A stretch of 64,000 nt of DNA from Sphaerisporangium fuscum (GTDB lineage Bacteria; Actinomycetota; Actinomycetes; Streptosporangiales; Streptosporangiaceae): the NCBI RefSeq assembly GCF_018531465.1, contig NZ_JAHDTF010000021.1:124001-188000 (forward strand). Direction: 5' to 3'. The notes under the pieces are model-generated. The model made no database searches. It saw only the letters and a program-made list of their open reading frames with translations, and was not told where the DNA came from. A program made the position numbers and the translations under genes. Of this stretch, positions 24,384-34,572 are shown one piece after another. Position 1 is the stretch's first letter. Every line of letters begins with the position of its first letter.

Positions 24384-25450
24384 AGGCGCCTCCCCCGCCG
24401 GTCGATCGCGACGCAGAAGACACCGGTCACCGGGCCCTGCGGCGGTTCGAGCGAGGTGTGGCCGCGCTGGGCGTCGATCCAGACGACCTCGCCGGCGGAG
24501 TTGACCGCGTTCCACGCGTGGTTGCCCCCGGACGGCCAGCGGGTGATCAGCACGGCCGCCGCCCCGTGGCCGCCGGCCTCCAGGCGCCGGGCGACCGCGC
24601 CGTACGCCCGGCGGCCCTGCCCGACGTACGCGAAACGGTGCCCGAGCCAGCGCTCGGCACGGGTCACCCCGCCGGGCTCGCCGCTGAGCGACGGCCGGCC
24701 CACCCGGTCGTACTCCGGCCGGCGCGGCGCGGCGACGACCGGCTCGCCGTGCCAGGTCGAGATCACCGCGAGCGCGCAGTCGAGGGCGTTGGTGGCCCGG
24801 AAGGGGTCCTCCGAGGGGCCGTCGCCGTTGACGAGGCGGATCCAGACGCCGCGCGGGTCGGGGAAGCGCACCCCGTCCGGGACGGCCTGGCACAGGTCCT
24901 GCTGGAGCTGGGGGTCGGGCCAGGCGAGCCCGCCCGCGATGCCGTACGGACGGGAGGCGTCCAGGCGGGGCGGGCGGTGCGGCCCGTCCAGCCAGTCACC
25001 CCCCGGCACCCGCATCGCAAAGCCGGCCCAGTCACCCCCCGGCACCGGCTGCGGGACATCGCCCCAGTCACCTCCCGGCACCGGCTGCGGGACATCGCCC
25101 CAGTCACCTCCCGGCACCGGCTGCAGGACGTCGCCCCAGTCACCCCCCGGAACCAGCTGCGGGACGTCACCCCAGTCACCTCCCGGCACCGGCTGCAGGA
25201 CGTCGCCCCAGTCACCCCCCGGCACCGGCTGCGGGACGTCGGCCCAGTCGCCCCCCGGGGCAGGCCGGTGTGTCTCGCGTGTCTCGGGCGGGCGCCGTTC
25301 GTCGGCGGGAAGGTCCGCCGCCAGCTCGTAGTCGCGCCACCGGACGCCGTCCGGCGTGACCACGGGGTTGTAGCCCGAGTGGCCCGCCTCCGGCGGACGC
25401 CGCCCGGACACCCCCGTCCGGGACCCACCACTTCGCGGTGTTCCGGCCAA
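24380..25450 (-). CDS. papain-fold glutamine-deamidase toxin (Tox-PL type) with N-terminal 12-residue repeats
   Basis: The 356-residue protein has three parts. Residues 25-45 (GYNPVVTPDGVRWRDYE) form a short conserved lead. Residues 64-155 hold eight tandem copies of a PGGDWxDVxQxV unit. Residues 168-345 form a Tox-PL-like domain with the putative triad Cys225 (NALDCALAV), His311 (GGNHAWNAV) and Asp326 (VVWIDAQRG). Such domains deamidate glutamine side chains and occur as polymorphic or secreted toxins. No signal peptide or WXG-like trafficking domain is visible. TTG 25450 with GGGGAG upstream is the best start. Coupled to an Imm35-like gene. Confidence 0.75.
   Translation of the reverse strand: MAGTPRSGGSRTGVSGRRPPEAGHSGYNPVVTPDGVRWRDYELAADLPADERRPPETRETHRPAPGGDWADVPQPVPGGDWGDVLQPVPGGDWGDVPQLVPGGDWGDVLQPVPGGDWGDVPQPVPGGDWGDVPQPVPGGDWAGFAMRVPGGDWLDGPHRPPRLDASRPYGIAGGLAWPDPQLQQDLCQAVPDGVRFPDPRGVWIRLVNGDGPSEDPFRATNALDCALAVISTWHGEPVVAAPRRPEYDRVGRPSLSGEPGGVTRAERWLGHRFAYVGQGRRAYGAVARRLEAGGHGAAAVLITRWPSGGNHAWNAVNSAGEVVWIDAQRGHTSLEPPQGPVTGVFCVAIDRRGRRL
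24974..25261 (-). repeat. in-frame 36-bp repeat (8 copies) inside the toxin gene
   Basis: Eight units of 36 bases encode PGGDW repeated at residues 65, 77, 89, 101, 113, 125, 137 and 149. The five central units are almost identical at the DNA level; the outermost are diverged. Period and reading frame are conserved, so the array is under coding constraint and may vary in copy number. Confidence 0.92.
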
Positions 25451-25557
25451 TGTGCTCCCCCATCACTCGACCCCCCGGTCAGAGGCCGATCGTAAGGGGA
25501 GCCCGGCGGGGCGGCGGCGGTTTCCGGGATTCACCTGGGGTCACCGCCGCTCACGCA

Positions 25558-27186
25558 CTACTTCACCTGGACCGTTATGGAGTGCCAGCCCGTGGCGCCG
25601 TCCGGGGCGGGCGGGGCGCTGTCCGGGGTCTGGGTGTAGCCGGTCGCGTCGGTCGCGCGGACCTCGATGGTGTGGGCGCCGGGAGCGGCGTCCCAGTCGT
25701 ACACCCACTGCCGCCAGGTGTCGGGGCCGGGGGTCTCGGCGAGGCGGGCCTGCCGCCAGGCCCCCCTGTCGACGCGGACCTCCACCGCGTCCACGCCCCG
25801 GTGCTGCGCCCAGGCCACCCCCGCGACGGTCGTACGGCCGGCGCGCACCGTCGTGCCATCACCCGGAAGGTCGATCCTGGACTCGGTCTTGATCGGCCCC
25901 TTGGGCGCCCAGCCGCGCGGCGTCCAGTAGGCCTCGTCCTGGTCGAACCGGGTGACCTTGATGTCGGTGACCCATTTGGTGGCCGACACGTACCCGTAGA
26001 GGCCGGGGACCACCTGACGCACCGGGAAGCCGTGCGCGACCGGCAGGACCTCGCCGTTCATCGCGACGGCGAGCAGCGCGTCACGGCCGTCCATGACCAC
26101 GTCGACGGGGGTGCCGCAGGTCCAGCCGTCGGAGGAGGTGGACAGCAGCATGTCGGCCCCGGACCGGATGCCGGCCTCACGCAGGACGTCGGCGAGGCGG
26201 GCGCCGAGCCAGCGGGCGTTGCCGATGTACGGCCCGCCGACGTCGTTGGAGACGCAGGTGAGGGTGACGTCGGCCTCCGTGAGAGGCCGCTTGAGCAGGT
26301 CGGCGAAGGTCAGCTCGACGGGCCGGTCGACCATCCCATGGATCTTCAGCGTCCAGGTCCGCGGATCGACCTGGGGCAGCACCAGGGCCGTGTCCACCCG
26401 GTAGAAGTCCCGGTTCGGGGTGACGAAGGGGGAAAGCCCCCGGATGCGCAGGTCGGCGCCGGCGGGGAGGGGCCTGGCCGGCGTGGCGGGCCGGGGCAGC
26501 GCGACGCCGGCCCGCGCGGTGTCCACACTGCGGCGTCCGGCGAGCCCGCTACCGGCGAGGCCACCCGCCCCGGCGACGACGACCCCCGCCACCACCCCGG
26601 TCAGCAGGCCGCGCCGGTCGAACTCGTACGGCTCCCCGCCCGCCCGCATGACGGCCATCGGGGAGGGCCCCTGATCCGTCGCCAGGTCGCCGGACGGCTC
26701 TGCCGGAGCGGAGGGCCGGGCGCGCCGGGTCAGGGAGGGCCAGGCGCGCCGGGTCAGGAGGGTGAGCGCCCACGCACCGGCGCCCGCTCCCGCGACGGAC
26801 GGCAGCGCGTCGAGCGGCCCGGCGTCCGGGCGGGTCAGGGCAGCCAGCACGCCGACCGCTCCGAAGGCGGCCAGGCCCGCGACGGCGTACCGGGGCCGCC
26901 TGCGGGCGAGCAGGCCCAGACCCGCGCCGATCAGGGCCAGCACGACCACGATGCCCGTGATCAGCACCGGCTTGTCGCTGGAGCCGAAGGTGCTGATGGC
27001 CCATTCCTTCAGCGCGGCCGGGGTGGCGTCGACGGCGGCGTCCCCGACGACGATGACCGGTGAGGCCTCCGGGGTGAGCAGGCCGGCCGCGAGCTGGCCG
27101 ATCCCGAGGGCGACCGCTCCCGCGACCACGCCGACGAGCGCCGCCGCCCAGCGGTGGTCCCGGGGGGGCGTCTGGTGGTTGTTCAC
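25558..27186 (-). CDS. membrane-anchored sulfite-oxidase-like molybdopterin oxidoreductase
   Basis: The 542-residue protein has an N-terminal membrane part of about five helices (residues 13-210, ending with a twin-arginine-like RRGLLTGVVAG near residue 192). An Oxidored_molyb domain follows (NRDFYRVDTALVLPQVDP, then LTCVSNDVGGPYIGNARWLG with the Mo-ligating Cys) and a C-terminal Mo-co dimerisation domain with an immunoglobulin fold (VAWAQHRGVDAVEVRVD, then WRQWVYDWDA). The Mo active site would face outside. Electron acceptor and substrate are unknown. GTG 27186 lies 7 bases after a TAGCGT box and is probably leaderless. Confidence 0.87.
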   Translation of the reverse strand: MNNHQTPPRDHRWAAALVGVVAGAVALGIGQLAAGLLTPEASPVIVVGDAAVDATPAALKEWAISTFGSSDKPVLITGIVVVLALIGAGLGLLARRRPRYAVAGLAAFGAVGVLAALTRPDAGPLDALPSVAGAGAGAWALTLLTRRAWPSLTRRARPSAPAEPSGDLATDQGPSPMAVMRAGGEPYEFDRRGLLTGVVAGVVVAGAGGLAGSGLAGRRSVDTARAGVALPRPATPARPLPAGADLRIRGLSPFVTPNRDFYRVDTALVLPQVDPRTWTLKIHGMVDRPVELTFADLLKRPLTEADVTLTCVSNDVGGPYIGNARWLGARLADVLREAGIRSGADMLLSTSSDGWTCGTPVDVVMDGRDALLAVAMNGEVLPVAHGFPVRQVVPGLYGYVSATKWVTDIKVTRFDQDEAYWTPRGWAPKGPIKTESRIDLPGDGTTVRAGRTTVAGVAWAQHRGVDAVEVRVDRGAWRQARLAETPGPDTWRQWVYDWDAAPGAHTIEVRATDATGYTQTPDSAPPAPDGATGWHSITVQVK

Positions 27187-27193
27187 CCTTCGA

Positions 27194-27199
27194 ACGCTA
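27194..27199 (-). promoter_or_regulatory. -10 element of the molybdopterin oxidoreductase gene
   Basis: TAGCGT on the minus strand ends 7 bases before GTG 27186. Confidence 0.45.
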
Positions 27200-27266
27200 C
27201 GCCCGTGGCGGGTGTCCGGTTCTTACGCACTGATTACGGTGAAACGCCGCAGGCCCCGCCGGGTCG

Positions 27267-27881
27267 TCAGGACGCGAGCACCTCGCGCACCACGGGGGCG
27301 AGCGCGCGGAAGGCGCGCCCCCGATGGCTGATCGCGTCCTTCTCGCCGGGCGCCATCTCGGCGGTCGTACGGCTCTCGCCTTCGGGCACGAAGATCGGGT
27401 CGTACCCGAACCCGTTGGTGCCGCGCGGCGCGCGGATCACGGTGCCGGTCAGGGTGCCCTCGACGACGTGCTCCTCGCCGGACGGCAGCGCGAGCGCCGC
27501 CGCGCACGCGAAGTGGCCCTGCCGGCGGCCGTCGGGGACGTCGGACACCTGGGCGAGCAGCAGGCGGAGGTTCGCCTCGTCGTCGCCGTGGGAGCCCGCC
27601 CAGCGGGCCGAGAAGACCCCGGGCATGCCGTTGAGGGCGTCGACGCACAGCCCGGAGTCGTCGGCCACGGCGGGCAGCCCGCTGGCGGCGGCGACGGCGT
27701 GCGCCTTGAGCAGGGCGTTCTCGGCGAAGGTGAGGCCGGTCTCGGCGACCTCGCCGATCTGCGGGAACTCCTCGAGCCCGACGAGCTCGATCTTCTGGTC
27801 GGCCTCGGCGAGGATGCGGCGCAACTCGACGATCTTGCCCTGGTTGCGGGTGGCCAGCACGATCTTCGGCAGGGCGCTCAC
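27267..27881 (-). CDS. rdgB: RdgB/HAM1 non-canonical purine NTP pyrophosphatase
   Basis: The 204-residue protein hydrolyses dITP and XTP to monophosphates, keeping deaminated purines out of DNA. It has [16 protein letters not shown] near the N-terminus (nucleotide loop), [30 protein letters not shown] (catalytic acids) and the C-terminal [15 protein letters not shown] and [14 protein letters not shown] 27881 overlaps the rph stop (GTGA), so the two are coupled. It is the last gene of the murI-MBL-rph-rdgB cluster, a common actinobacterial order. Confidence 0.95.
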   Translation of the reverse strand: MSALPKIVLATRNQGKIVELRRILAEADQKIELVGLEEFPQIGEVAETGLTFAENALLKAHAVAAASGLPAVADDSGLCVDALNGMPGVFSARWAGSHGDDEANLRLLLAQVSDVPDGRRQGHFACAAALALPSGEEHVVEGTLTGTVIRAPRGTNGFGYDPIFVPEGESRTTAEMAPGEKDAISHRGRAFRALAPVVREVLAS

Positions 27882-28594
27882 GCCAGGGCCTCCCGCTGGA
27901 TCCGGGTGAGCTCGGTGCAGCCCGCGCCGGCGAGGTCGAGCAGGGTGTCGAGGGTGTCGCGGTCGAACGGCACGCCCTCGGCGGTGCCCTGGACCTCGAC
28001 GAACTCGCCGGATCCGGTCATGACGACGTTCATGTCGGTCTCGGCGGCGACGTCCTCGGTGTAGCACAGGTCGAGCAGCGGCGTCGCGCCGACGATGCCG
28101 ACCGAGACGGCGGCCACGGAGTTGACCAGCGGGTCGCCCGGGCACATCTTGCGCTTGCGCATCCAGGCGATGGCGTCGGCGAGCGCGACGTACGCCCCGG
28201 TGATCGCGGCGGTGCGCGTGCCGCCGTCGGCCTGGAGGACGTCGCAGTCGAGGACGATGCTGTTCTCGCCGAGGGCCTTGTAGTCGACGCAGGCCCGCAG
28301 GGAGCGGCCGATCAGCCGGGAGATCTCGTGGGTGCGCCCGCCGATCTTGCCGCGCACCGACTCGCGGTCGCTGCGGGTGTTGGTGGAGCGGGGCAGCATG
28401 GCGTACTCGGCGGTGATCCAGCCCAGGCCGCTCCCCCTGCGCCACCTGGGCACGCTGTCCTGCACGGAGGCCGCGCACAGCACCTTGGTGCCGCCGAACT
28501 CCACGAGGACCGAACCCTCGGCGTGCGCGAGCCACCCGCGGGTGATGGTGACCGGTCGAAGCTGATCGGGACCGCGCCCGTCTTCACGTGCCAT
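27878..28594 (-). CDS. rph: ribonuclease PH
   Basis: The 238-residue phosphorolytic 3'-5' exoribonuclease trims tRNA precursors. Conserved blocks include [76 protein letters not shown] and the C-terminal [17 protein letters not shown] 28594 is preferred, with AAGGTGA 6 bases upstream; that same GTGA could be an alternative start overlapping the stop of the preceding MBL gene. Coupled on both sides in the cluster. Confidence 0.95.
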   Translation of the reverse strand: MAREDGRGPDQLRPVTITRGWLAHAEGSVLVEFGGTKVLCAASVQDSVPRWRRGSGLGWITAEYAMLPRSTNTRSDRESVRGKIGGRTHEISRLIGRSLRACVDYKALGENSIVLDCDVLQADGGTRTAAITGAYVALADAIAWMRKRKMCPGDPLVNSVAAVSVGIVGATPLLDLCYTEDVAAETDMNVVMTGSGEFVEVQGTAEGVPFDRDTLDTLLDLAGAGCTELTRIQREALA

Positions 28595-28599
28595 GAGGC

Positions 28600-29352
28600 T
28601 CACCTTAGGTCATACACGGCCCCGCTCCGCGCGAGTTCCAGACGGCCGTCGAAACCGCCCCGGCCGGCGTCCCGGTAGATGTCCGCGGGGTCGTTCCAGG
28701 GGACCAGATGGGTGAGCACGAGCGTGCCGACGCCCGCCCGGGCCGCGTGCTCGGCGGCCTGCCTGCCGGTCATGTGCAGGCCCTCGGGCAGGCCCGGCCC
28801 CTCGGCGAAGGAGGCCTCGCAGAGCAGGATGTCGGCGCCCGCCGCGAGTTTCACCAGCTCCGCGCACTCGCCGGTGTCCGCGGAGTACGCCACAGAGCGC
28901 CCGCCGTGCGAGACGCGGAAGCCGTAGGTCTCGACGGGGTGGTTCATCGGCGCGGCCGTCACCTCGAACGGCCCGACGGCGAACGTGCCCGGCGTGAGCG
29001 GGACGAAGTCGAAGGCGGTCTCCAAGGCGGGCTCGTCGTCCATGCCGTAGGCGGCGGCGAGGCGGCGGGGGGCGTCCTTCGGGGCGTGGACGGGCACGCG
29101 GGGCAGCGGGGCGCGCGGGGAGTAGGTGCGCACCACGTGGTAGGAGCACATGTCGAGGCAGTGGTCGGCGTGCAGGTGCGACAGGCAGATGGCGTCCACG
29201 TCGTACAGGCCGATGTGCCGCTGGAGGGCCCCGAGCGAGCCGTTGCCGAAGTCGAGCAGCAGGTGGAAGCCCTCGGCCTCCAGCAGGTAGCACGACGCGG
29301 GGCTGTCGGGCCCGGGGAAGCTCCCCGAGCAGCCGATGATCGTCAACTTCAC
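28600..29352 (-). CDS. MBL-fold metallo-hydrolase (RNase Z/phosphodiesterase-like)
   Basis: The 250-residue protein has the MBL metal-binding signature HLHADH ([10 protein letters not shown]), a His in the NHPVETYGF segment, an Asp in [12 protein letters not shown] and a final His in [32 protein letters not shown] at the start (shown here as [10 protein letters not shown]) is typical of tRNase Z-like and cyclic-nucleotide phosphodiesterase-like MBL proteins of actinobacteria. It lacks the exosite arm of true RNase Z. It lies between murI and rph, an order widely conserved in actinobacteria. Actual substrate unknown. Confidence 0.85.
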   Translation of the reverse strand: MKLTIIGCSGSFPGPDSPASCYLLEAEGFHLLLDFGNGSLGALQRHIGLYDVDAICLSHLHADHCLDMCSYHVVRTYSPRAPLPRVPVHAPKDAPRRLAAAYGMDDEPALETAFDFVPLTPGTFAVGPFEVTAAPMNHPVETYGFRVSHGGRSVAYSADTGECAELVKLAAGADILLCEASFAEGPGLPEGLHMTGRQAAEHAARAGVGTLVLTHLVPWNDPADIYRDAGRGGFDGRLELARSGAVYDLR

Positions 29353-29361
29353 GGCGACCTC

Positions 29362-30264
29362 CTAGTTCGGCGCGGCCAGCGCCTCTTCGCCCGGAACGTC
29401 TCCCACCAGGGCCCGTTCGACGGTGCCGATCTCCGGGCCGAGGAACCGCCGTCCGAGGTCGGCGAACAGCGTGCCGTCGCCGGTGGCGCGGAAGCGGTAC
29501 CGGGGCCTGTCCCCCCGCCCGGCGAGCCCCCGGTCGTGCAGGACGCGGTAGACGTCCTTGGCCGTCTCGTCCGCGCTGGACACCAGCGTGACGCCGTTCC
29601 CCATCACGTAGGAGATCGCCCCGGTGAGCAGCGGGTAGTGGGTGCAGCCGAGGATCAGCGTGTCGCAGCCGTCGTCGATCACCGGCTGGAGGTACTCGCG
29701 GGCGACCTCGATGAGCTCTTCGCTCATCGTCTCGCCCCGCTCGACGAACTCCACGAACCGGGGGGCGGCGACGCCGGTGAGGCGGACGTCGGGGGCGGCG
29801 GCGAAGGCGTCGTGGTAGGCCATCGACTCGATGGTGGCGCGGGTGGCGATGACGCCCACCCGGCCGTTCCTCGTGGCCCGCACGGCCCGGCGCGCGGCCG
29901 GCTGGATGACCTCGACCACGGGGACGTCGTAGCGCTCCCTGGCGTCCCTGAGCACGGCGGCGCTGGCGCTGTTGCAGGCGATCACGAGCATCTTGACGTC
30001 GTGCTCGACCAGGTGGTCCATCACCTCGAGCGCGTAGGCGCGCACCTCGGCGATGCGCTTGGGCCCGTACGGCTGCCGGGCGGTGTCGGCGACGTACAGG
30101 ATGGACTCGCTCGGGAGCTGGTCGATGATCGCACGGGCGACCGTGAGCCCTCCGACGCCGCTGTCGAAGATCCCGATCGCGGGATCCTCCTGGCCGTTGC
30201 CGTCTTGTTCAGATTCGACGATGCTGACCCACGGCGCGTGGGCGACGCTCCCGATGTCCGACAT
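29362..30264 (-). CDS. murI: glutamate racemase
   Basis: The 300-residue enzyme makes D-glutamate for peptidoglycan. [30 protein letters not shown], the first catalytic Cys in [10 protein letters not shown], and the second in [11 protein letters not shown] are all present, as is the spacing between them. An N-terminal extension of about 30 acidic residues precedes the core. ATG 30264 is chosen; a TAACCT box lies 8 bases further upstream. First gene of the murI-MBL-rph-rdgB cluster. Confidence 0.95.
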   Translation of the reverse strand: MSDIGSVAHAPWVSIVESEQDGNGQEDPAIGIFDSGVGGLTVARAIIDQLPSESILYVADTARQPYGPKRIAEVRAYALEVMDHLVEHDVKMLVIACNSASAAVLRDARERYDVPVVEVIQPAARRAVRATRNGRVGVIATRATIESMAYHDAFAAAPDVRLTGVAAPRFVEFVERGETMSEELIEVAREYLQPVIDDGCDTLILGCTHYPLLTGAISYVMGNGVTLVSSADETAKDVYRVLHDRGLAGRGDRPRYRFRATGDGTLFADLGRRFLGPEIGTVERALVGDVPGEEALAAPN

Positions 30265-30369
30265 GATTCCCAAGGTTAGGGGACCGTGGACAATCGCTCT
30301 TGGTAAGAATTCTCACATCGGAGTAATCCCTCAGAAAGGCGACGCCCCGCGCCTTCCGGACCGAGCCGG

Positions 30370-31161
30370 TCAGCCCCGGCCGAGACGGGCGAGCTGCCGC
30401 GACTGGGCGACCAGGTTGCCCGCCGAGTCCCACACCTCGACCTCCTCGTCGAACCACCCGTCCCTGATCAGCCGTCCCTGGCCGAGGAGGGTGAGCCAGC
30501 CCGGCGCGGGCAGGGCCCGCAGGTGCCAGGTCAGCTCGACGGTGGGCGCCCAGCCCCGGGCGCCGGCCGAGAACACCACGGGCGGCAGCGCGTCCACGGC
30601 CAGGGCCAGGACGAACGGGTCGGGGTCCTGGGGCTCCGACATGCGGAAGTACGCCCGCGACTCCGGCCGCCCGGTCGGCTTCCCGGCGAGCCAGCCGACG
30701 GTCGGCGGGTCGAAGCGCAGCTCCAACTGGGTGCTGAACGTCATGTTGGACTCGGGCTTGGGCTCGGGCAGCGCGAGGCACTGCTCGACGGGCGGCATCG
30801 CCACCGGCGGCTCGCCCGCCCAGTCGGTGGCGCCGTCGCCGAGCGTGGCCGTGGTGACGAGCGCCTCGATGTAGGCGGTGTCGTCCTGGATCAGGGTGGC
30901 CCGGGTCATGGCGGCGGTCCGGCCGGCCTTGAGCTGCTCCAGGCGCACGCGGGCGGGGCCCGGCGCGGGCACGCGGAGGAACTGCGCGGCGGTCGAGACC
31001 GGATGCTCGTGCGGGGAGGCGTCGACGACCGCGCGCAGCAGCGCGGCCATGAGGTAGCCGCCGTTCAGGGGGCCGCCGATGGAGTAGCCGGGGTCGAGGC
31101 ACACGTCGTAGGTGTTCTCGTCGACCCGGATCGCCTGCGTCGCCTCGTCGAACTTCGTCAT
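30370..31161 (-). CDS. TesB-like double-hotdog acyl-CoA thioesterase family protein
   Basis: The 263-residue protein begins TKFDEATQAIRVDENTYDV and has a first hotdog with GGPLNGGYLMAALLRAV (central helix). HPVSTAAQFLRVPAPGPA is followed by a second hotdog with the characteristic MTFSTQLELRFDPP and PFVLALAVDALPPVVF. This is the thioesterase-like/TesB-type architecture common in actinobacteria. A Shine-Dalgarno is weak (AGAG), so ATG 31161 is chosen on homology-like length rather than signals; an upstream extension to 31326 is low-complexity. Substrate unknown. Confidence 0.8.
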   Translation of the reverse strand: MTKFDEATQAIRVDENTYDVCLDPGYSIGGPLNGGYLMAALLRAVVDASPHEHPVSTAAQFLRVPAPGPARVRLEQLKAGRTAAMTRATLIQDDTAYIEALVTTATLGDGATDWAGEPPVAMPPVEQCLALPEPKPESNMTFSTQLELRFDPPTVGWLAGKPTGRPESRAYFRMSEPQDPDPFVLALAVDALPPVVFSAGARGWAPTVELTWHLRALPAPGWLTLLGQGRLIRDGWFDEEVEVWDSAGNLVAQSRQLARLGRG

Positions 31162-31435
31162 CTGCGCTCTCTGCCTCGCTCCGCCCGGCAATACCGAATG
31201 TTGTTCTAGCCCCCCATACCTTACCGGCGCCACCCGGTCCGGCGCGTGCGGGGGCGGGGAGATCCCGACGAACAGCCCGGGAGATGCCGGGAATATCGCG
31301 CCACGGCTCACGAAAGCCACCTGCAAGCGTCTCGCTACCAGGGCGATCTAGTCTCGCCGCACGGCGCATCCCCGAGGGTCGCCGCGAAAGGGCACCCCTC
31401 CCCACCCGTCCCTCCTAGCCGCCTGAAAGCAGAAC

Positions 31436-33037
31436 ATGTCAGGTCAACCGCTCCCCCCGTACCCGTTCAACCAGGACCCCGACCGGACGGCGCCCTACCG
31501 GCACCCCGCGTCCGGGCAGACGCCCCCGCCGTACACCCAGCCGTACGCGCCCCCGCCGGCCGGCCCGTCCCCCTGGCAGGAGGGCGAGCTCGGCCCGCCG
31601 GTCGCCCCGGCGCGGAGGAGGCGGCGGGGCTGGATCCTCGCCGTCGTCGCGGCCGTCCTGGTGGTGCTGGTGGGCGGCGGCGGCGTGTACGCGGTGAGCC
31701 TGCTCAGCGGCGGCGGCACCCAGCCCGAGGACGTCCTGCCGGGCGACACGCTCGCCTACGTACGGCTCGACCTCGACCCCGCCGCGAACCAGAAGATCGC
31801 GCTGTTCACCCTGGCCCGGAAGTTCCCCGCCGTCCGCGCGAGCTTCTCCGGCGACGACCCGCGCCGGGCGCTGTTCGAGCTGATGCGCGAGGGCGACGAC
31901 GACCTCGCGGGCGTCGACTACGCCCGCGACGTCGCCCCCTGGATCGGCGAGCGGATCGGGTTCGGGCTCCTCCCCCCGCCCGCCGGGTCGGACGACCCCG
32001 CCGTCGTGGTCGCCGTCCAGGTCACCGACCAGGCCAGGGCGCGCGCCGGGCTGGCCAGGCTGAACGGCGGCGGCGAGCTGGCGGGCCTGGCCTTCCGCGA
32101 CGACTACGCGCTGCTCGCCCCGACCCAGCAGGCCGCCGACGCCTACGCCAAGGCCGCGCCGCTGTCACACGAGGCCGACTTCGCGGGCGACCTGTCGGCC
32201 CTCGGCGAGCCCGGCGTGCTGTCGTTCTGGGCCGACCTGGGCGGGATCGCCAAGGCGGCCGGGTCCATGGCGCCGTCCGAGGCCCAGGCCCTCGGCATGT
32301 TCGGCAGGGCGCGCTTCGCGGGCGCCCTGCGCTTCGACGGCGGCTACGCCGAGCTGACCGGCATCACCCGCGGCGCCGACGTGCCGGCCCCGCCCACCGC
32401 CCAAGGGGTACGGCTGGGCGCGCTGCCCGCCTCGACCGCGGGCGCGTTCTCCGTCACGGGACTCGGCGACATCCTCGCCGAGCAGTGGCCGAAGCTCGTC
32501 AAGGCGACCGAAGGGGCGACCGGCTTCCAGGAGAAGGCCAGGTCGTACGGCCTGGACCTGCCCGCCGACCTCGTCACCCTGCTCGGCCGCGACATCACCG
32601 TGGCCGTCGACGAACAGGGTCTGGACGGCCCGGTCCCCAACGTCGGCGCCGTGCTCACCACCGACCCCGCCAAGGCGCAGGAGATCGTCGCCAAGCTGGA
32701 GCGCTTCGCCGCCGCCGAGTCGGGCGGCGCGTCGACCCCGCAGATCTTCACCGTGGCGGGCGACGGGCGGCTGGTGCTCGCGAGCTCCCAGGAGTACGCC
32801 GACCGGCTGGCCAAGGGCGGCACGCTCGGCGACGACGAGACGTTCAAGACGGCCGTACCCGGCGCGGACGGCGCGAGCGCCGCGCTCTTCGTCGACCTCG
32901 ACAAGGTCGAGAAGTACTACCTGGACGGCCTGGGGGGCGAGGAGCGGGCGAACCTCCAGGCGCTCAAGGCGGTGGGCCTCAGCGCCCGGCAGTCGGGCGA
33001 CACCGCGTCGTTCACCCTGCGCGTGCTCGTCGACTGA
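31436..33037 (+). CDS. DUF3352 membrane-anchored protein
   Basis: The 533-residue protein starts with a 60-residue Pro/Tyr-rich cytoplasmic tail, then RRRRRGWILAVVAAVLVVLV (one transmembrane helix). A large extracytoplasmic domain follows with the DUF3352 pattern VLPGDTLAYVRLDLDPAANQ and later FTLARKFP and ERIGFGLLP. Internal similarity suggests two related halves of alternating alpha/beta repeats. Such proteins are frequent in actinobacteria with no known function; the P/Y-rich cytoplasmic tail may mediate interaction or condensation. A strong terminator follows. Confidence 0.85.
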   Translation: MSGQPLPPYPFNQDPDRTAPYRHPASGQTPPPYTQPYAPPPAGPSPWQEGELGPPVAPARRRRRGWILAVVAAVLVVLVGGGGVYAVSLLSGGGTQPEDVLPGDTLAYVRLDLDPAANQKIALFTLARKFPAVRASFSGDDPRRALFELMREGDDDLAGVDYARDVAPWIGERIGFGLLPPPAGSDDPAVVVAVQVTDQARARAGLARLNGGGELAGLAFRDDYALLAPTQQAADAYAKAAPLSHEADFAGDLSALGEPGVLSFWADLGGIAKAAGSMAPSEAQALGMFGRARFAGALRFDGGYAELTGITRGADVPAPPTAQGVRLGALPASTAGAFSVTGLGDILAEQWPKLVKATEGATGFQEKARSYGLDLPADLVTLLGRDITVAVDEQGLDGPVPNVGAVLTTDPAKAQEIVAKLERFAAAESGGASTPQIFTVAGDGRLVLASSQEYADRLAKGGTLGDDETFKTAVPGADGASAALFVDLDKVEKYYLDGLGGEERANLQALKAVGLSARQSGDTASFTLRVLVD

Positions 33038-33044
33038 GACCCGC

Positions 33045-33079
33045 ACCTGCGAGGGGCCGGTACGCGGCCCCTCGCAGGT
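33045..33079. terminator. perfect 15-bp bidirectional terminator hairpin
   Basis: ACCTGCGAGGGGCCG and its exact complement are separated by a 5-base loop, between the convergent DUF3352 gene and cysM. No T-run is present. Confidence 0.88.
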
Positions 33080-33089
33080 CGAAGCGCGG

Positions 33090-34318
<1,229 letters not shown>

Positions 34319-34400
34319 CGCGGGTCAGTCTCCTAGGTCGGTTGTCGTCACGGGGCGCCCAACGGTGCGAACACGGGCACCGGGGCGGGGATTCCTATGA

Positions 34401-34517
34401 TCAGGAACAGTCGTAGACGACGGTAGAGGGAGTGTGCGCGAAGAGGTGGCTCTGCACGGGCGACGAGAACCCAGGGCGCGCCACAGCGCCCCCAACCTCC
34501 GGGTCGATCGTCAGCAT
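34401..34517 (-). CDS. 38-codon small ORF upstream of cysO, possibly a leaderless leader peptide
   Basis: An ATG at 34517 opens a 38-residue frame that starts MLTIDPEVGG and ends STVVYDCS. It is preceded by TAGAGT, which ends 7 bases before the ATG, so the transcript is probably leaderless. The only Cys codon is a rare TGT placed second from the end. After the stop there are 82 bases with a possible GGTGC/GCACC stem before cysO. A leader-peptide role in cysteine control is inference; a plain small protein is equally possible. Its first four residues equal those of Mec, and the two starts share 13 identical bases. Confidence 0.5.
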   Translation of the reverse strand: MLTIDPEVGGAVARPGFSSPVQSHLFAHTPSTVVYDCS

Positions 34518-34524
34518 GGGCCCA

Positions 34525-34530
34525 ACTCTA
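34525..34530 (-). promoter_or_regulatory. -10 element for the small ORF-cysO-cysM transcript
   Basis: TAGAGT on the minus strand, 7 bases before ATG 34517. It lies inside the 254-base gap between mec and cysO, so cysO-cysM probably has its own promoter in addition to readthrough from mec. Confidence 0.5.
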
Positions 34531-34572
34531 CAGGTTCCGACGTTTCACGCCGATGGCGGTGTTCATCCGGCT

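Noticed and set aside
25212-25466. Alternative ATG start at 25466 for the toxin gene
   Set aside because: That ATG is in a different frame which ends after 84 codons; the conserved domain is in the frame starting at TTG 25450.
25558-27063. Long plus-strand frames opposite the molybdopterin oxidoreductase and elsewhere
   Set aside because: Typical antisense shadow frames of GC-rich genes; the minus-strand frame has conserved domains and a start signal.
30274-30369. Possible regulatory RNA upstream of murI
   Set aside because: The stretch is short and shows only a promoter-like TAACCT; no hairpin or conserved motif is visible.
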